Part shown: positions 23,414 through 35,014 of the stretch, piece after piece
Layout: the number at the start of each line of letters is the position of its first letter
How positions within the stretch are numbered: the stretch's first letter is position 1
NCBI GenBank assembly: GCA_008711295.1
Contig: VUYV01000081.1
Span: forward strand, 983,424 to 1,047,423
Length of the DNA: 64,000 bases
DNA from: Anarhynchus alexandrinus
Lineage: Eukaryota > Chordata > Aves > Charadriiformes > Charadriidae
Direction: 5' to 3'
Position numbers and translations under genes: made by a program
The notes under the pieces: model-generated
Told to the model about the DNA's origin: nothing
Database searches by the model: none
Seen by the model: only the letters and a program-made list of their open reading frames with translations

Positions 23414-23732
23414 AAAGTAAGACTTAAGAGCAGAAATAATGTTAGGAAAATTTCCTTTGAGCAAAAAATGCATTTTTTGGACCATATCTAGCTACTTGTC
23501 AGAAGACAAGATGAGCTATAGTGAGCTAGAATGCAATTTTTTAATGGAATTGGTACTGTTAGACTAAAATCTTTCAAATTTTTCCCTCAGTAGTATCATA
23601 TGTGTGCTTAGAAACTTAGAATTTTACTAAATTTAGAATTTAGTAATTAGTTGTTGACAGATACAACAACATGCAAGTAAGTCAAAGAAAAACTGTAATA
23701 TTTGGCTCAGTACAAAGAGAATGTGAAGATAT

Positions 23733-23776
23733 TTGTATACGTATGCATATATGTATACACACATACATACACATGG
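23733..23776. repeat. TA/CA-rich microsatellite-like tract
   Basis: Degenerate TATG, TACA and ACAT units. Confidence 0.7.
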
Positions 23777-25088
23777 ATAATTAGTCACATTAACAAAACT
23801 GTCACAAGGGCCTACAAAACACATGGTGACATTTAGACAAAAAGAAAATAAGCATTTTTAGGCAAACAGTTTGTAAGCCGAGATGTGAACACTGGAGCCT
23901 TTCGCGCTCTCACTAAATCCATTAACCACTTTCCTAATATACATCTGATAGACAGCTGAAAGGGATATTATAGAGTGAGCAATGAAGCTTTGGAATCCAA
24001 AATATTTCCCCAAGGAACCATGTTTATCTGTCTGTTAAGGTAGTTTGGGCATTTTTCCTCTCTTAGCTGTGCACATAATTGGGAAACCGTGTTCGAATAA
24101 AGCACCAGAGAAAGAACTCTCTGACTCTCCAGAAATCAGCTACTTGGTTCTTCGCAGTCTGAGGAACACTGGAATAAGGATACACCTGCGGGGAACTAGG
24201 CTGAAAATATGAATTTTTGGCTTCATAAGTCAGATAAAACTTCCACTATTTTCTCAGAAATTCGCAAAAATTCATTCTACTCCAGTCGGTGCTGAAACAT
24301 GTTGTCCTGACTCACATAGGTCCTGGAAAGCCATGAAGAAGAAATCCCACTCAGCCCAGCTTGCCCCGTCACTCTAGGAATAAACTATTTCTTTGAAAAG
24401 TTCTAAGAGGAGATTCAGACATCTTCAGGAGTTTAAATTAATCTAAAAAAAAAATAAGTGTGATGAAATGTGAAGGGGCTCATGGCTGCAAACAAGAAAG
24501 CTAAATAATGTGCAGGCAGTAGTTCAAGGGACTTTCGTCTGCGCAGAAGTCCAACAGAGACTGCAGAATATTGTCTACACAATCAGAAAGGTTTACGAAT
24601 TATAGAAAAATTAAAGGATTTGACAGGACCACGTCCAGGATGCAATGAATCACGAATAAGCAGAATAAACTAACTGGGTTATGGGATGGACAGACTCATA
24701 AATGACCAATGAAGTCATAACATAGCTCATTTCTCTTCGCTGGAGAGCCAATAGGCAAAAACATCAGGACTGGGCCAGAGTGAGAAAAGATACTCCTGAG
24801 GCATTAAGTGACTCTTATTTTAGCCAAAAGTATGAGCTTTCTTCTCTTGTTCCAAGCCAATCCTTCCTCTCGCGCTGCATAAGCTCACTGAAGCCACCAA
24901 ATGCACAACAAGTTGGCCAAAGTAGACTCATGATTTTGGGCTCAGCTTCTCAGAAGGTATGGCCTTCTGTGCTAGAGCTGCGGTGGGAGGTGCAGAACAG
25001 GCTTCCTGCTCAGCTCCAGTAGGGTGGTGTCACACTGACCAGCTCCATCGGGAAAGGACAAGATCACTATTATCTCTTCATGGTTCTT

Positions 25089-25262
25089 CATAGAATCATA
25101 GAATCACAGAATGGTTTAGGCTGGAAAGGACCTTGAAGATCATCGAGTTCCAACCCCCCTGCCATACACAGGGACACCTCCCACCAGACCAGGCTGCCCA
25201 AGGCCACCTCCAGCCTGGCCTTGAACACCTCCAGGGATGGGGCCTCAACAACCTCTCTGGGC
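25089..25262 (-). mobile_element. CR1 LINE 3' fragment, minus orientation
   Basis: The element enters from its 3' end with CATAGAATCATAGAATCAC, followed by the family segment around GACCTTGAAGATCATCGAGT and the CCCATCCCTGGAGGTGTTCA block in reverse complement. It stops at GCCCAGAGAGG (read on minus), so only about 174 bp remain. It closely resembles the copies at 30142 and 41233, which suggests one fairly recent CR1 subfamily. Confidence 0.96.
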
Positions 25263-26059
25263 GTTATTCTCCTTAGCATTTTTTAAAGGTGCTTTTGGTC
25301 ACCAAAATGGTGTGCAGGACAGCAGTGTGCTTCCCAAATATTCTCAATGTACCAATTTCTGCACAATACTTTGATAACCAATGATATATTATTTCAACCA
25401 TTTCAGCTTATTCAGATTTGCAAAAAAATCTCGGTAAGTGAAAAGTGTTAATGTGCACAATTTCTGACTTCACATGTAACGGTTGGTAAAGGAAGGTGAC
25501 AAAAATCAGCCTGGAATGGTTTGGATATCCAAAACCATTACATTATCATGAGATTACGTACAGTCTGAACACCAGTGGACCGGTGTTTTAAAGTGAAAAA
25601 GTCAGATGAGTTTTTGTTGCACAGTTCAATGGATTTGCCAGAGAACAGCTTTCTCCAGCACGATTATTTACCTATATGCTATATAAAATCGATGTGGGCA
25701 GCGATAAATAACTCCCGATTCCAATTACCTTAATGAAGGTACTGGAACTCCGTGGAAGGTCTCAGACAGCGCTGAGCAGCACTCGTGTGGAAAACTTGTG
25801 CAGCAGCAGCAAGTGGGGTCAGCAGTACTCAGTCCGAAAAAGCTTCGACTCCGGACAGCCATCGCCAGTCTGGTTTCAAAGGAAAATAAAATGCAGTCAG
25901 AGCCAGGAGAAATATTATACGGACCGTTTTGGGGTAAATCATCCATAAGGAAATGGTAAGGAAATTCCTGTCTCCGATGTATCAAAATATTAGATTTTAT
26001 ATGGAATTGTTCTTCCCCTTGAAAAATGTGTGAACGGGTGAAAACCTGTAGATGTCCCT
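25263..26059. other. unassigned noncoding stretch
   Basis: No gene or repeat is recognised. Opposed short frames at 25725-25985 are shadows of each other with no family match. Confidence 0.5.
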
Positions 26060-26300
26060 CTTTTGGTCACTTTGTTGAGGCAACGCTCACCGCACGCACA
26101 AAGCGACGGCGCGAGCGGGACGCCAGGGGGGCGCCCAGCGCGGTCCCCTGTCGCTGGACGTAGCTCCGCCAACGAGCCGCCGGCAGCCCGACCTCAGCGC
26201 TCCGCGCCGCGCCGGCAGCTTTGCCTCTCTCATCTCCCCCCGGTTCCTGCCCACAGATGTTCTCACCGCTTCCTCAGAAACGCGGTGGTTTCCGCAGATG
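26060..26300. promoter_or_regulatory. small CpG-rich island, candidate promoter
   Basis: CpG dinucleotides are packed far above the surroundings, mostly between 26080 and 26220, with motifs such as GCGACGGCGCGAGCGG and CCGCGCCGCGCCGGC and a GGGGGGCGCC box. No TATA element stands out. Overlapping open frames on both strands reflect the shortage of AT-rich stop codons. The exon-like pair at 26739-27097 lies about 450 bp downstream on the plus strand, which would suit a promoter reading rightward, though the link is inferred. A CpG-rich repeat remnant is the main alternative. Confidence 0.5.
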
Positions 26301-26738
26301 TTTGAGCGGAGCTTAAGCAGCTGTGCCAGGTCAAAGCTGGGCTGTGGACCAGAGAGAGCGGAACGAGGGGGAGGAAGGCGAAAAGTCCGGAGGCACTGTG
26401 CTCCCATCGCTCACTTGGTGTAATTCTCTCACCTTCTGCCTCCCAATAAAACATAAGTCCTTGTCCAGTTAATGTTATTTCCGAGGTATATTCTGAAATA
26501 GCACACTACCTGGCGTATACAGGGTAATACTTATCTGGCGAGGTTCTTCTTAGATCATCACCCATTGGGACTATATCTTCATAAGAATAGTAATAAACCC
26601 CCCCCTCATCATTTATTTCATTATAAGAGAAGCCTCTAAGGCAAAACAGAGTGTACTAGCATATGCCAGAGCTCTATAATTTTCTGCTAATTGGTTTTGA
26701 GGGAGTAGTAATTTGTTTTCCTCTGGATTTAATTCCAG

Positions 26739-26845
26739 CACGGGCCGTAAGGAGAAGGAAGAACAGCGTCTCATTTTTCTGTGCTTGCTGATTATAATGC
26801 CTCAAACACCGTCTCACCTATGCGCTGTCAGAGCCGAAGCACCAG
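26739..26845 (+). other. candidate internal exon (107 bp)
   Basis: A pyrimidine-rich acceptor ends in TTTAATTCCAG at 26738, and the segment ends at CACCAG|GTGAGTAG, a near-consensus 5' splice site. One frame is open across the whole segment: after one leading base it reads TGRKEKEEQRLIFLCLLIIM and continues to ...AEAP, leaving one base that joins the next segment in phase. The other two frames contain stops. I recognise no protein family. The exon could belong to a noncoding RNA instead. Confidence 0.4.
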
Positions 26846-26935
26846 GTGAGTAGAGTGCTGCCGTTATCGCTGATGTAAGCTATTAGCGATATCGCTAACT
26901 AACTCCTCCCCTTTCTTACTTTCTCCCCCTTACAG
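26846..26935 (+). other. candidate 90-bp intron
   Basis: The donor is GTGAGTAG. A branch-point-like GCTAACTAAC lies about 37-46 nt before the 3' end and is followed by a nearly pure pyrimidine tract ending in TTACAG. Short introns of this size are common in birds. It contains the 16-bp perfect palindrome TTAGCGATATCGCTAA (26883-26898). Confidence 0.42.
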
Positions 26936-27097
26936 CAGGAAGCCGGACGCCACATAGCTTCTCTTGGGATGTTTCTGGAGAAATATATAACAGAGATATC
27001 ATCCACCATTATGGATCTTGATGATCTTGCGGAGCTACAAAAGATATATACGAACCATTATGTCACAACTGACAACGCAGATGAAATTATCTACTAA
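26936..27097 (+). other. candidate downstream exon, open frames to stop
   Basis: If joined to the upstream segment in phase, the frame continues AGSRTPHSFSWDVSGEIYNR and stops at 27019-27021. A second frame starting at 26936 is open for 53 codons to TAA at 27095-27097, has an internal Met and ends ...NADEIIY. Its codons are strongly biased to start with a purine, as coding sequence often is, but it does not continue into the upstream segment. I cannot choose between them. An AATAAA at 27683-27688 could serve as a poly(A) signal. No family is recognised. Confidence 0.35.
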
Positions 27098-29606
27098 TTA
27101 TTGCCTGTGCACTGCAAGGACTTGCATGTTACATGTGTTTAACAATGTTGTGTGACTTTATCTAGTAGAATATGATGGATTATTCACACGGCTCTTCATA
27201 CAGATCAGTCTTAACCATCCTTTTCAACACACATCTTACTCCTTACACATCTGATCCTCCTTGTTCTGTTTCCAACTCCTGGGCTGTTCTTTAAAGATTC
27301 ACGGCTTGCTTGTGCCAGTGTCTCGGAGAGAGAGCTCCTCCAGCATTGCTCGAGTAGGGTTCAACTGTGTAGGGGTCATGGAATAAGTCAGGAGGCAAAA
27401 TATGCCTTCCAATGAAATAGGTGCTAGGAAATTCTAAGCTGATGCAGGCACATCATTGATTTAAGCAAACCTTGCCTCTGAAACACTACGGTCCCTCAGA
27501 GAGTTCAACTCTACCGAGTTGTCTATTGAACAAAGCGCACTCGGGGTTTTTTTTGTTGGTTTTTCTCTTTTAATGATGTGAATGTTTTCAAGGTTCTCGT
27601 GCTAAAGAACAGTTTTATTCTGGAAATTAATAACCCATCTGTTCTCCTCTCTGTCCTGTGGGAATTGCACGTGACAAGCAGGAATAAACCCCCTCCAAAA
27701 AAACCCAACCCCAAAAATCCCTAATTTTTTTTTTAAGTGGTTAGGGAAGGAAATTGAGCATAAGGAGAACGACTTTCAAATGTAATGTCAGAAAAACTGC
27801 TGCTGCTGCATCCTGGCACTCCCACGTATTGGCCACTCTTGCAGTGATTAAGTTAAATAATCTACTGAGAAAAGTATGCAAACTAGCTCTTTACTGTAAT
27901 GTTAAATGAAAGCTGGCCTGCGCGGGAGTCCAGGCCTTGATATTTACACTAGTTCTGTTTTATTATTTCCATTGGTATTAGCACTGATATTTATATATTA
28001 TGTATACTTTACATTGGTGTGTACTGTACTGTGATGCATTGATAGAGCCTCTTGAAAAAGATAGGCCTATTAAATATCTCTTTAATGAAATCCATCCTTT
28101 CAAATGGGCATTGGAATGCTATTAGAATCATTATAGGGAAAAAAAAGATGTGTAATACTTTAAAAAATACAATTAACTTTTTTTTTGCTATATATAGAGA
28201 ACAGTACAATAAAGCGAAGGCTCAATGGTTGCTATACTTGCAACCTTTCTGGCTTAGCAAGATCAAGTAAAAAGACACAAACCAGATATCCCAGCGTGTG
28301 GAAACAGCTTCTCCTTTAATGAATATGTAAATGCATGTAAATATGTCCTTTTATTCCCACAGACATCTGTTGTACACCTGCGTTTCTGTTCACCAGTTAG
28401 ACATGCAACAGCATACTCTGAAACTCGCGCTCTTCATTACCACTGATTTCACACCGTTTGTGTGCTACGGTGTCACCGAGCGCGGGGCCATCAAACGTGA
28501 GCTCCGCACTGAAAACCACGCTCTGACCTCACCGGGGTCTCATATGGAATCTTGATGCAAGAAGACGCTTGTTGCCTTGTACGCAAACAGCCCCCACTAA
28601 CACAGTCATTCAGTACGAGGTTACTCATATCGCTCTGGTGAAAATGTCATGTGTCCTCCCCTGCATTGGAGATAAACGGTCATACACCTATATCTGAGGT
28701 GCTGTGCTCATGTTCCTTATAAACACTCTCCCGTGCCTGTCAATGACGCGTTCAAAAGCACTCTCTTTGGGATCTCTCAAGTCTTCCCATCTGAGGATAC
28801 CCACGATCATTTTTTCCTAAATGCCCCAGACAAACAGGGACATCGGTGGTTTTGTTAAGATGACTTTAAAACGGTGCTTTGTTTTTTATGGAACTAAGCA
28901 AAGAGTTTTGTGCAGAAAAGCTGAGAAACAACCAACCTCCTTCCCCCAATGAAACCGGTGTTTAACAAAAATGAGCTAATGTACCTCTTTTTTCAGAGTT
29001 TCAGTGCTTTCCCTTTCCTTTTTAATTCCTGTTACTATGTCCCCCTTACAGATATGACATAGAAAAAGAATAAAAAAGGAAAGACGATGGAGGGAAGAAA
29101 AAGGCTACAAAAGAGAAAGGTAAAAATTAATCTGAAAGTTTCATAATTAAAAATTATGGATTTTAACTTATTTTAATGGAAATACCATTTTCACTCTTAT
29201 CTGATTTGCTGTCATGAGCAATAATTATGAAATAAATATTACCTCTAGACTGTACTGCAGTAAACCCGGTCTCAATTTGCAAGCAGATTGAAGCCATTCA
29301 TGTTTAAACTGATTGAGATTTGATGCCATTTGGACCAGTTGCCCTTTGAGTTATATAGTAGAAGCAAAAAAATTGATATTTCAAATACTACTGCAGGTAA
29401 TGACTAATTCATGAATGAGGACTGAGTGCCTTGAATAAATAAAAAAAAAATGATTCATTTCAAGAGGCTGAGATTGAATAATAAAATAAATACTCTTTGA
29501 GATAATTTAATCAGTTATATTTTAATGAACATTACTGCCAAAATCCCAGTCCTTACTTGGAAGGGAAGAGGAAAACCTGTGTATTGGTTAAATGCGACTC
29601 AAACAG
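27098..29606. other. unassigned noncoding stretch
   Basis: No recognised gene. It includes a T/G-rich run near 27545 and a purine-rich stretch near 29055-29125. It is moderately AT-rich. Confidence 0.5.
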
Positions 29607-29708
29607 GCGATGGGAATAAAAATGAATTTCATGATATTAAATTAAGACATAAGGAACAAACTTTGGGACCTAATCTATTCTCATAAATATAGTTATTCAA
29701 TATAGAGA
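29607..29708. repeat. left copy of N-joined duplication (102 bp)
   Basis: Begins GCGATGGGAATAAAAATG and ends AATATAGAGA at the single N. The right copy is the same apart from a 5-nt insertion there. Confidence 0.96.
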
Positions 29709-29709
29709 N
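29709..29709. other. single-N contig join
   Basis: Directly between two copies of the same 102/107-bp sequence. Confidence 0.95.
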
Positions 29710-29816
29710 GCGATGGGAATAAAAATGAATTTCATGATATTAAATTAAGACATAAGGAACAGAACAAACTTTGGGACCTAATCTATTCTCATAAATATAG
29801 TTATTCAATATAGAGA
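29710..29816. repeat. right copy of N-joined duplication (107 bp)
   Basis: Repeats 29607-29708 with an added 5-nt GAACA unit inside GGAACAGAACAAAC. Confidence 0.96.
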
Positions 29817-30141
29817 CGCACATACACAACCATTTCAAGATACATATGAATATTTTATAAAATATGTTATAAAATTTTATATATTTTATGTCTGCGATAC
29901 ATATGCCGCCTGATCAGTAGCACTGTTTGTCGTGCTTTGAAGTGCAAAGCAGCAAGAGATACAGAAAGGTTAGTGGGGAAGACAAAGGAGTTTACAAGTA
30001 AACCAAGAACGCGCTTGCTCTGGGAGCGATAATCTCATACAACGCTGTCAATAGAAAAGAGCTGAAGGTCTTTGTGAAGAGTATGCTCTGCCTTTTTTTG
30101 GCAAATGGAATAATGTAATCAGTGAGATTAAAAAGAGCCAT
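29817..30141. other. unassigned AT-rich stretch
   Basis: TA-rich at the left. No gene is seen. Confidence 0.5.
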
Positions 30142-30352
30142 ATTCACTTTGAGGGTGGTGAGGCACTGGCCCAGGTTGCCCAGAGAGGTTGTTGAGGCCC
30201 CATCCCTGGAGGTGTTCAAGGCCAGGCTGGAGGTGGCCTTGGGCAGCCTGGTCTGGTGGGAGGTGTCCCTGCCTATGGCAGGGGGGTTGGAACTCGATGA
30301 TCTTCAAGGTCCTTTCCAACCTAAACCATTCTATGATTCTATGATTCTATGA
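30142..30352 (+). mobile_element. CR1 LINE 3' fragment, plus orientation
   Basis: Starts near TTCACTTTGAGGGTGGTGAG, keeps the last part of ORF2 (reading VVRHWPRLPREVVEAPSLEV and on), and ends in three ATTCTATG-type octamers at 30329-30352. The ORF2 remnant is only about 60 residues, a typical 5'-truncated insertion without coding capacity. Confidence 0.96.
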
Positions 30353-31081
30353 TATTGAAACAAAGGGAAGGGGGAAAGACTGAGAAGAGCTGATTTTAAT
30401 GTAGCATGAGATCTTTACAGTGTTCTTGCTCAAAGCAAAAAAAGGTTCTATGAGCAGAGCAGGGTTGGAGAGACAGACTGAGGAAAAATCCCCTTATGGA
30501 ACGACGCCAAATTTAAGGAACTCTAAAGCTGCAGTGAAAAATCGTTGGCCTCCTCTTCGCTTCCCGACTGTGTCAGAGCAAAAGCCGTGAAGTGCTGGCA
30601 CGAGATCTGCTGACTCCGGATTCTCGCTTCAGCTGATCAGAGTAAGTGACAGCAATTTATAGTGGTCGGGGTTCTCTCATCCCCCGTAAGCACATGATGT
30701 TGTGGCTGCTTCGTCTATGCCGCCCTTCAATTTTAAAATAACAAAGTTCATTGTTTTAAAATAGCTTGATTTCTTTGATTATAATGTAATGTCTTAATAA
30801 TCTGTTTAGGTTTCAGCTTTTGGAGGAGGGGGGATTATACGTGCCCTGAACTTCACCACATATAAAATAGAAATGATAATCTTTCACTGTGCAAAAAGTA
30901 CATTGACATCTTGCCAATATTGGTAAAGTAGCGTGAACATTTACACTGGGAAATGCCGGGAGAATCATTCATTTTGCCTTCATTTGTTAAAGTGTGTAAT
31001 TATTTGCTGTATTGCTCTGCAAGCTGCACCCCCGAAGTAGGGAAGTATGGACCCCTTAATAGCAAGCATGGATAGCAATAG
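30353..31081. other. unassigned noncoding stretch
   Basis: No gene or known repeat seen. Confidence 0.5.
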
Positions 31082-31189
31082 TAACATGGATATCTTAATA
31101 GTAATCTTAATAATAATGTAGTAATTTAATAATAACATGGATAATAATAACATGGATAATAACATGGATAATAACATGGATATCTTTTA
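31082..31189 (+). repeat. 12-bp AATAACATGGAT minisatellite with degenerate flank
   Basis: The core array at about 31131-31182 has four units, one of them stretched to 15 bp. A variant GTAACATGGATATCTT near the left edge resembles the right-hand terminus, which suggests older, decayed units between. The minus-strand Met/Leu-rich frame (30980-31177) is an artefact of this array. Confidence 0.9.
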
Positions 31190-33294
31190 GCACCTACAGC
31201 AGTAACTTAAATAGAGAATTAATATTAGGAACATACATTAAACCTTCCTCTTTGGAGCTGTAAGACGTTTGGGACAAGATTCATACTTTCCTCTCTGGGC
31301 ATTACCTGATTTGTTGCACTCGTGCAGAAACAAATAATGAGGAGGGACGTACCAGTTAGAGCCAGACAGAGCCAGAAGAAGGAGCTCTGTTCCATGGTGC
31401 TGTCACCTCTCTCCGGACAACCACAACGCGCTCCTCAACCCCCATTTTCAAAGCTTTTATGTTACCTAATATTTTCATTAAAAGCCTTACAGTGGAAAAA
31501 GCTGCTGGTCTATATAGTCCGTTTCTTCAAAGGAAATATCTCTGCATAATAAATTTTAACAATTCTTCACGTTCGCGGCATACGGAAGCACAGACAGACC
31601 TGCAATAATTACACTGATGCTGTAATAGGAAAAAAACGGACGGAGAACACATACAAAATGTATTCTTATTGCTTTGTAACGTTTTGATTACCAACTAGGC
31701 TGTTCCTTTGGAAAAATAAACTTAAACTGTGAAGACAAGGCTTAGAGATATATTTCAAGGACATATCGGTTCGGTCGGGACGCATGTTTTGCTACTTAGC
31801 CAACAATTATAATTCTCGTTAATATTGAGTAATCAAAATCTGAATTTTATATTTATTAATTGGAACACGAAGGTTAAAAAAAGATAAAGGATCCTTCTTC
31901 TGGCGTAATTGTGCCTACCAAGACATGCATGTGATTATCCTTGGTAAGTTAATAAAATGTGAACTTCATTAAAAGTAATCTGATTAAATTGTGAAATTAA
32001 TTATACTCAGCAGAAGGCATCAAACTAGAAGTTTCTATGCATGTTAATGAGTGATACATCCTGTAGTCTCGCTCACCGAAGTTCAACAAACTGCAAATTC
32101 TGTACCTTAACGGAGTACAGTTTTGGTCTGCTGAACATTTAAACTCTCCGTTAGAACCTTTTGAAGTGTATTTGCTTGTCTTGTAAGGTAAAATATGAGC
32201 TGCAAAGCTTTAATGAAAATATCCCTAAAACTGAAGTAATCAGTCAAGTATAGGTAGATTAGAAAATTATATTGACTTTCATTGTAAAGGACTAACCTTA
32301 ATTTTTCAATTCACTTTAACGAGCTGATACACTTAAAATAATTAATTTCTAGTGCCGAAAGAGGGTCACCGAAATAATGAGCTGGCGCAGTCAATGGATC
32401 TGCTCTGGATCTTTGTCTTGTGGCCAGGAGCGCTCTACTGCATACTCGCTTTAGCAGTAGATATTGGAGTAGCAAAATAGCAGACCGCCAACGATCTCCT
32501 GTATCAACAGATGTAATGAAAAGCTGCTCTTCCTCATTTAATGCAAAGAATGGAGTGAGGAATATGCTGGCGATTTTTCCTTTTCATGAAAAAAGATTGA
32601 ATTACAACTGTACTCTGGTGATTTCATACTATTTGAGGAGCCCTTTCTTTCGGGAAATTTTCTTAAGCAGTCTTTGGATTACTGTAGAAGTACAGAAAGG
32701 ACAAAATGACCCGAGAGAATCTCATTTTGTGCTGCTTTCTCATGGCCGTCCCTTCCATTTTGGGACACCTGGCAATAAAGACCTAAGCCAAACCTCTGCA
32801 AAGATGCTGAGGCACCTACTTGCTGTGAGAATCTTTTCTGTCAATATGAATAGAAATGACACTTGAATTCTTTATTAAGAGAATAAAGTGGAGATTGTGT
32901 TCTGTCTCCGTTTCTCAAAGCTGAATGGCCTCATTTGCCTCTGGCTTTTTATGCCCTTAGAAGGAAATTCTCCAGTTTTCACATTCACTGGTTTGTCGGT
33001 CCCAGCACACTTGACACATTTGTGCGTGTTACTGCTGCTTCTGCATCATAGCAGCTGCATCATGTATACCTTTTATTCCTGTACAACAATTCTCTCTACG
33101 GCTTAACAAGATCCTTCTTGATTTTTTTTTACCATTTAGATTTCCTATTTTATTCTTGGTGTAAGAAGCTGTCATATTCAAAACCGGGAGGTCATTACCC
33201 TACTCACTGGTGGAGCTGGAGTTCATTGCTGTGGAATGTAGTTTGGGTCAAAGAAAATGTATGTGGAAATCTAGGTAAGCTGTGGATTCCTTGT
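31190..33294. other. unassigned AT-rich noncoding stretch
   Basis: No recognised gene. The 148-codon frame at 32420-32866 is not recognised and its length is within chance expectation for a window this size. AT-rich stretches at 31790-32010 contain several TAAT-type homeodomain-like cores. Confidence 0.5.
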
Positions 33295-33420
33295 AAGTAG
33301 AGGTTTTCAAGGACAGGTCAGAGAAATGCCTGTCAGGAATGGTGCAGCAGCACCTGCTCCAGGGGTGTGATGGAAAGCAGAGCAAGATCTCCGATTTCCT
33401 CTCACCCTACCCTTCCGTGA
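33295..33420 (+). mobile_element. possible CR1-like 3' remnant
   Basis: A GGTTTTCAAGGACAGGTCAG segment followed by TGCCTGTCAGGAATGGT recalls the ORF2-to-3'UTR boundary of CR1 copies. The terminal octamers are missing and the right half does not match, so this is a weak call. Confidence 0.3.
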
Positions 33421-34824
33421 GCTGTGTGCTCTCTTGAACCCAATTATTTCACAGACGCTCAATAATTATTTATCTACCAAGTTGTCCAACACAGCAAATC
33501 TCTGCCTTATTGGGTAATCCTTATCCGATCAGGCGAATTTTGTTGCTGATTAAAACGTTATCTTTCTGGACTACTTCCATTACATTCTAAGGATTTCCTC
33601 AGCATGACACAGTTGCAGTGTTAGCTGTTTGGGTACGTGCACACGCGTGCAAGAGCTGTGTCCGAAAATGAGCGTACTATCCCTACAAGAAAGCCCCTAA
33701 GAAAACATTAGCCACTTATTTCTGACATATTTTGAATTTCCCTGTCCGTCTCCAGCACTGTCAATCTTAGAGTCAGCCAAATCCAGCAGAGCAGGAAAAA
33801 TCTCTCCCTCTGCCTTTCCCTTTGTGCATTGTGATGCAGATGAACCCAACAGAAGAGAAGACATTTTATACTGTACACGAAGCCATCCAAGACATCAACA
33901 AAGGGGAAAACGGCTTTCCTGACAGTGTGATTTTTCACCAGGGTGCCTGGTTTGTAGCCGTACTTTTCTTTCTTCTTCAGAGACCTGCCAGCTTCTCCCA
34001 GAAAGAGGCAGAGAAATGACAGGAGGAGAAAGGATGAATTTTAAATCAGAAACCTGTCATCAGCGCAGTACTTTTCGTAAACCGGACACTTAGAAGCAGG
34101 AGATTTATATTTGTACAAGTTTATATAATATCTAGCGTATCTTAACTTTCAGTGCCTCTGAACTAGTGCGTTCCAAATATTTAAGAATGGTATGGCTGTA
34201 TCACCATCTCTGTGTACTTTGTCTTTAAATCTCTGGGAAAAACTGCTGTTTATCACATCCAGCAGCCTCTTAACGCCGGTGTCAGGGTGGGCGGTAGGGC
34301 AGGAGGCTCGCTCTGCCTCCTCTCATGGATAATTTACTGCTGCATTTTCTCATTCGGCCCTCCTCTAAACAGAAAAGGGGGCAGGGGGAAACGTCTTCAG
34401 CTGTAAAGAATGAGTTTGTTTTAGCTGCATGAAAGCACGGTCTCCAGAAGGGTAAGAAGCCCCATTTAAAGTCGCCGGGGAGTATTCACATCATCGTCTC
34501 TTGCCTGGATGCTGAGCTCCTTGTGTAAGGAACGGAGCATCCGGAGCGTAATTCCGTGCTCTTTTAAAACGTACGAGTGCTTTGGGTTTGTGTTGTCTGA
34601 GGATTTCAGCTGTAAAAACCACACATGCATGCTGTGTCTATCTCTCATCAACCTTTCTGCTTCTACCACTTGCATCTCCCTGACGGTTTTGGGCGGTTCT
34701 CAACCTGCAACAAGCTCAACAAGCTGCACAAAAGGTGCCCAGTGCGTCTGCTGCACCAGGGAGACTTTGGGCATTCGGCACACAGGGACAGCTGTGGCAG
34801 AGTTCACGGCACCACAGAAGGGCC
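33421..34824. other. unassigned noncoding stretch
   Basis: No gene is recognised. The plus-strand frames from 34509 onward run into the CR1 copies to the right and are not independent genes. Confidence 0.5.
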
Positions 34825-35000
34825 GAGATGGGAAGGCACCTCTGGAGATGGACTGGTCCAGCCCCTCTGCTCAGACCAGGGTCACCCACAGCAGGGTGCT
34901 CAGGTCCACGTCCTGTCAGGTTCTGAACATCTCCAAGGACGGAGACTCTACAACCTCTCTGAGCAACCCGTGCCAGTGCTCATTTACAAGTGAAATTATT
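34825..35000 (-). mobile_element. CR1 LINE fragment, minus orientation (diverged subfamily)
   Basis: In the plus-strand reading it has GGAAGGCACCTCTGGAGATG, then a CCCCTCTGCTC segment, then ACATCTCCAAGGACGGAGAC and CAACCTCTCTGAGCAACCCG, which is the reverse complement of a CR1 3' region. Its terminal octamers are gone. It differs from the neighbouring copy, so it belongs to another, older subfamily. Confidence 0.8.
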
Positions 35001-35014
35001 AAATCTATCCTTAA

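Larger units (their letters stand above)
19460..25088. other. unassigned noncoding stretch
   Basis: No recognised gene. It contains an A/C-rich tract (21814), a 13-bp tandem pair (22976), a short CAG run (23384) and a TA/CA-type tract (23733). The 20197-20547 frame is GC-rich, but an antisense frame of similar quality overlaps it and it resembles no family I know. Confidence 0.5.

Noticed and set aside
26063..26407. Open frames on both strands in the CpG island
   Set aside because: GC-rich sequence lacks AT-rich stop codons; no family match on either strand.
30980..31177. Met/Leu-rich minus-strand frame resembling a membrane peptide
   Set aside because: Translation of the 12-bp minisatellite.
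32420..32866. 148-codon plus-strand frame
   Set aside because: Unrecognised, AT-rich surroundings, length within chance expectation.
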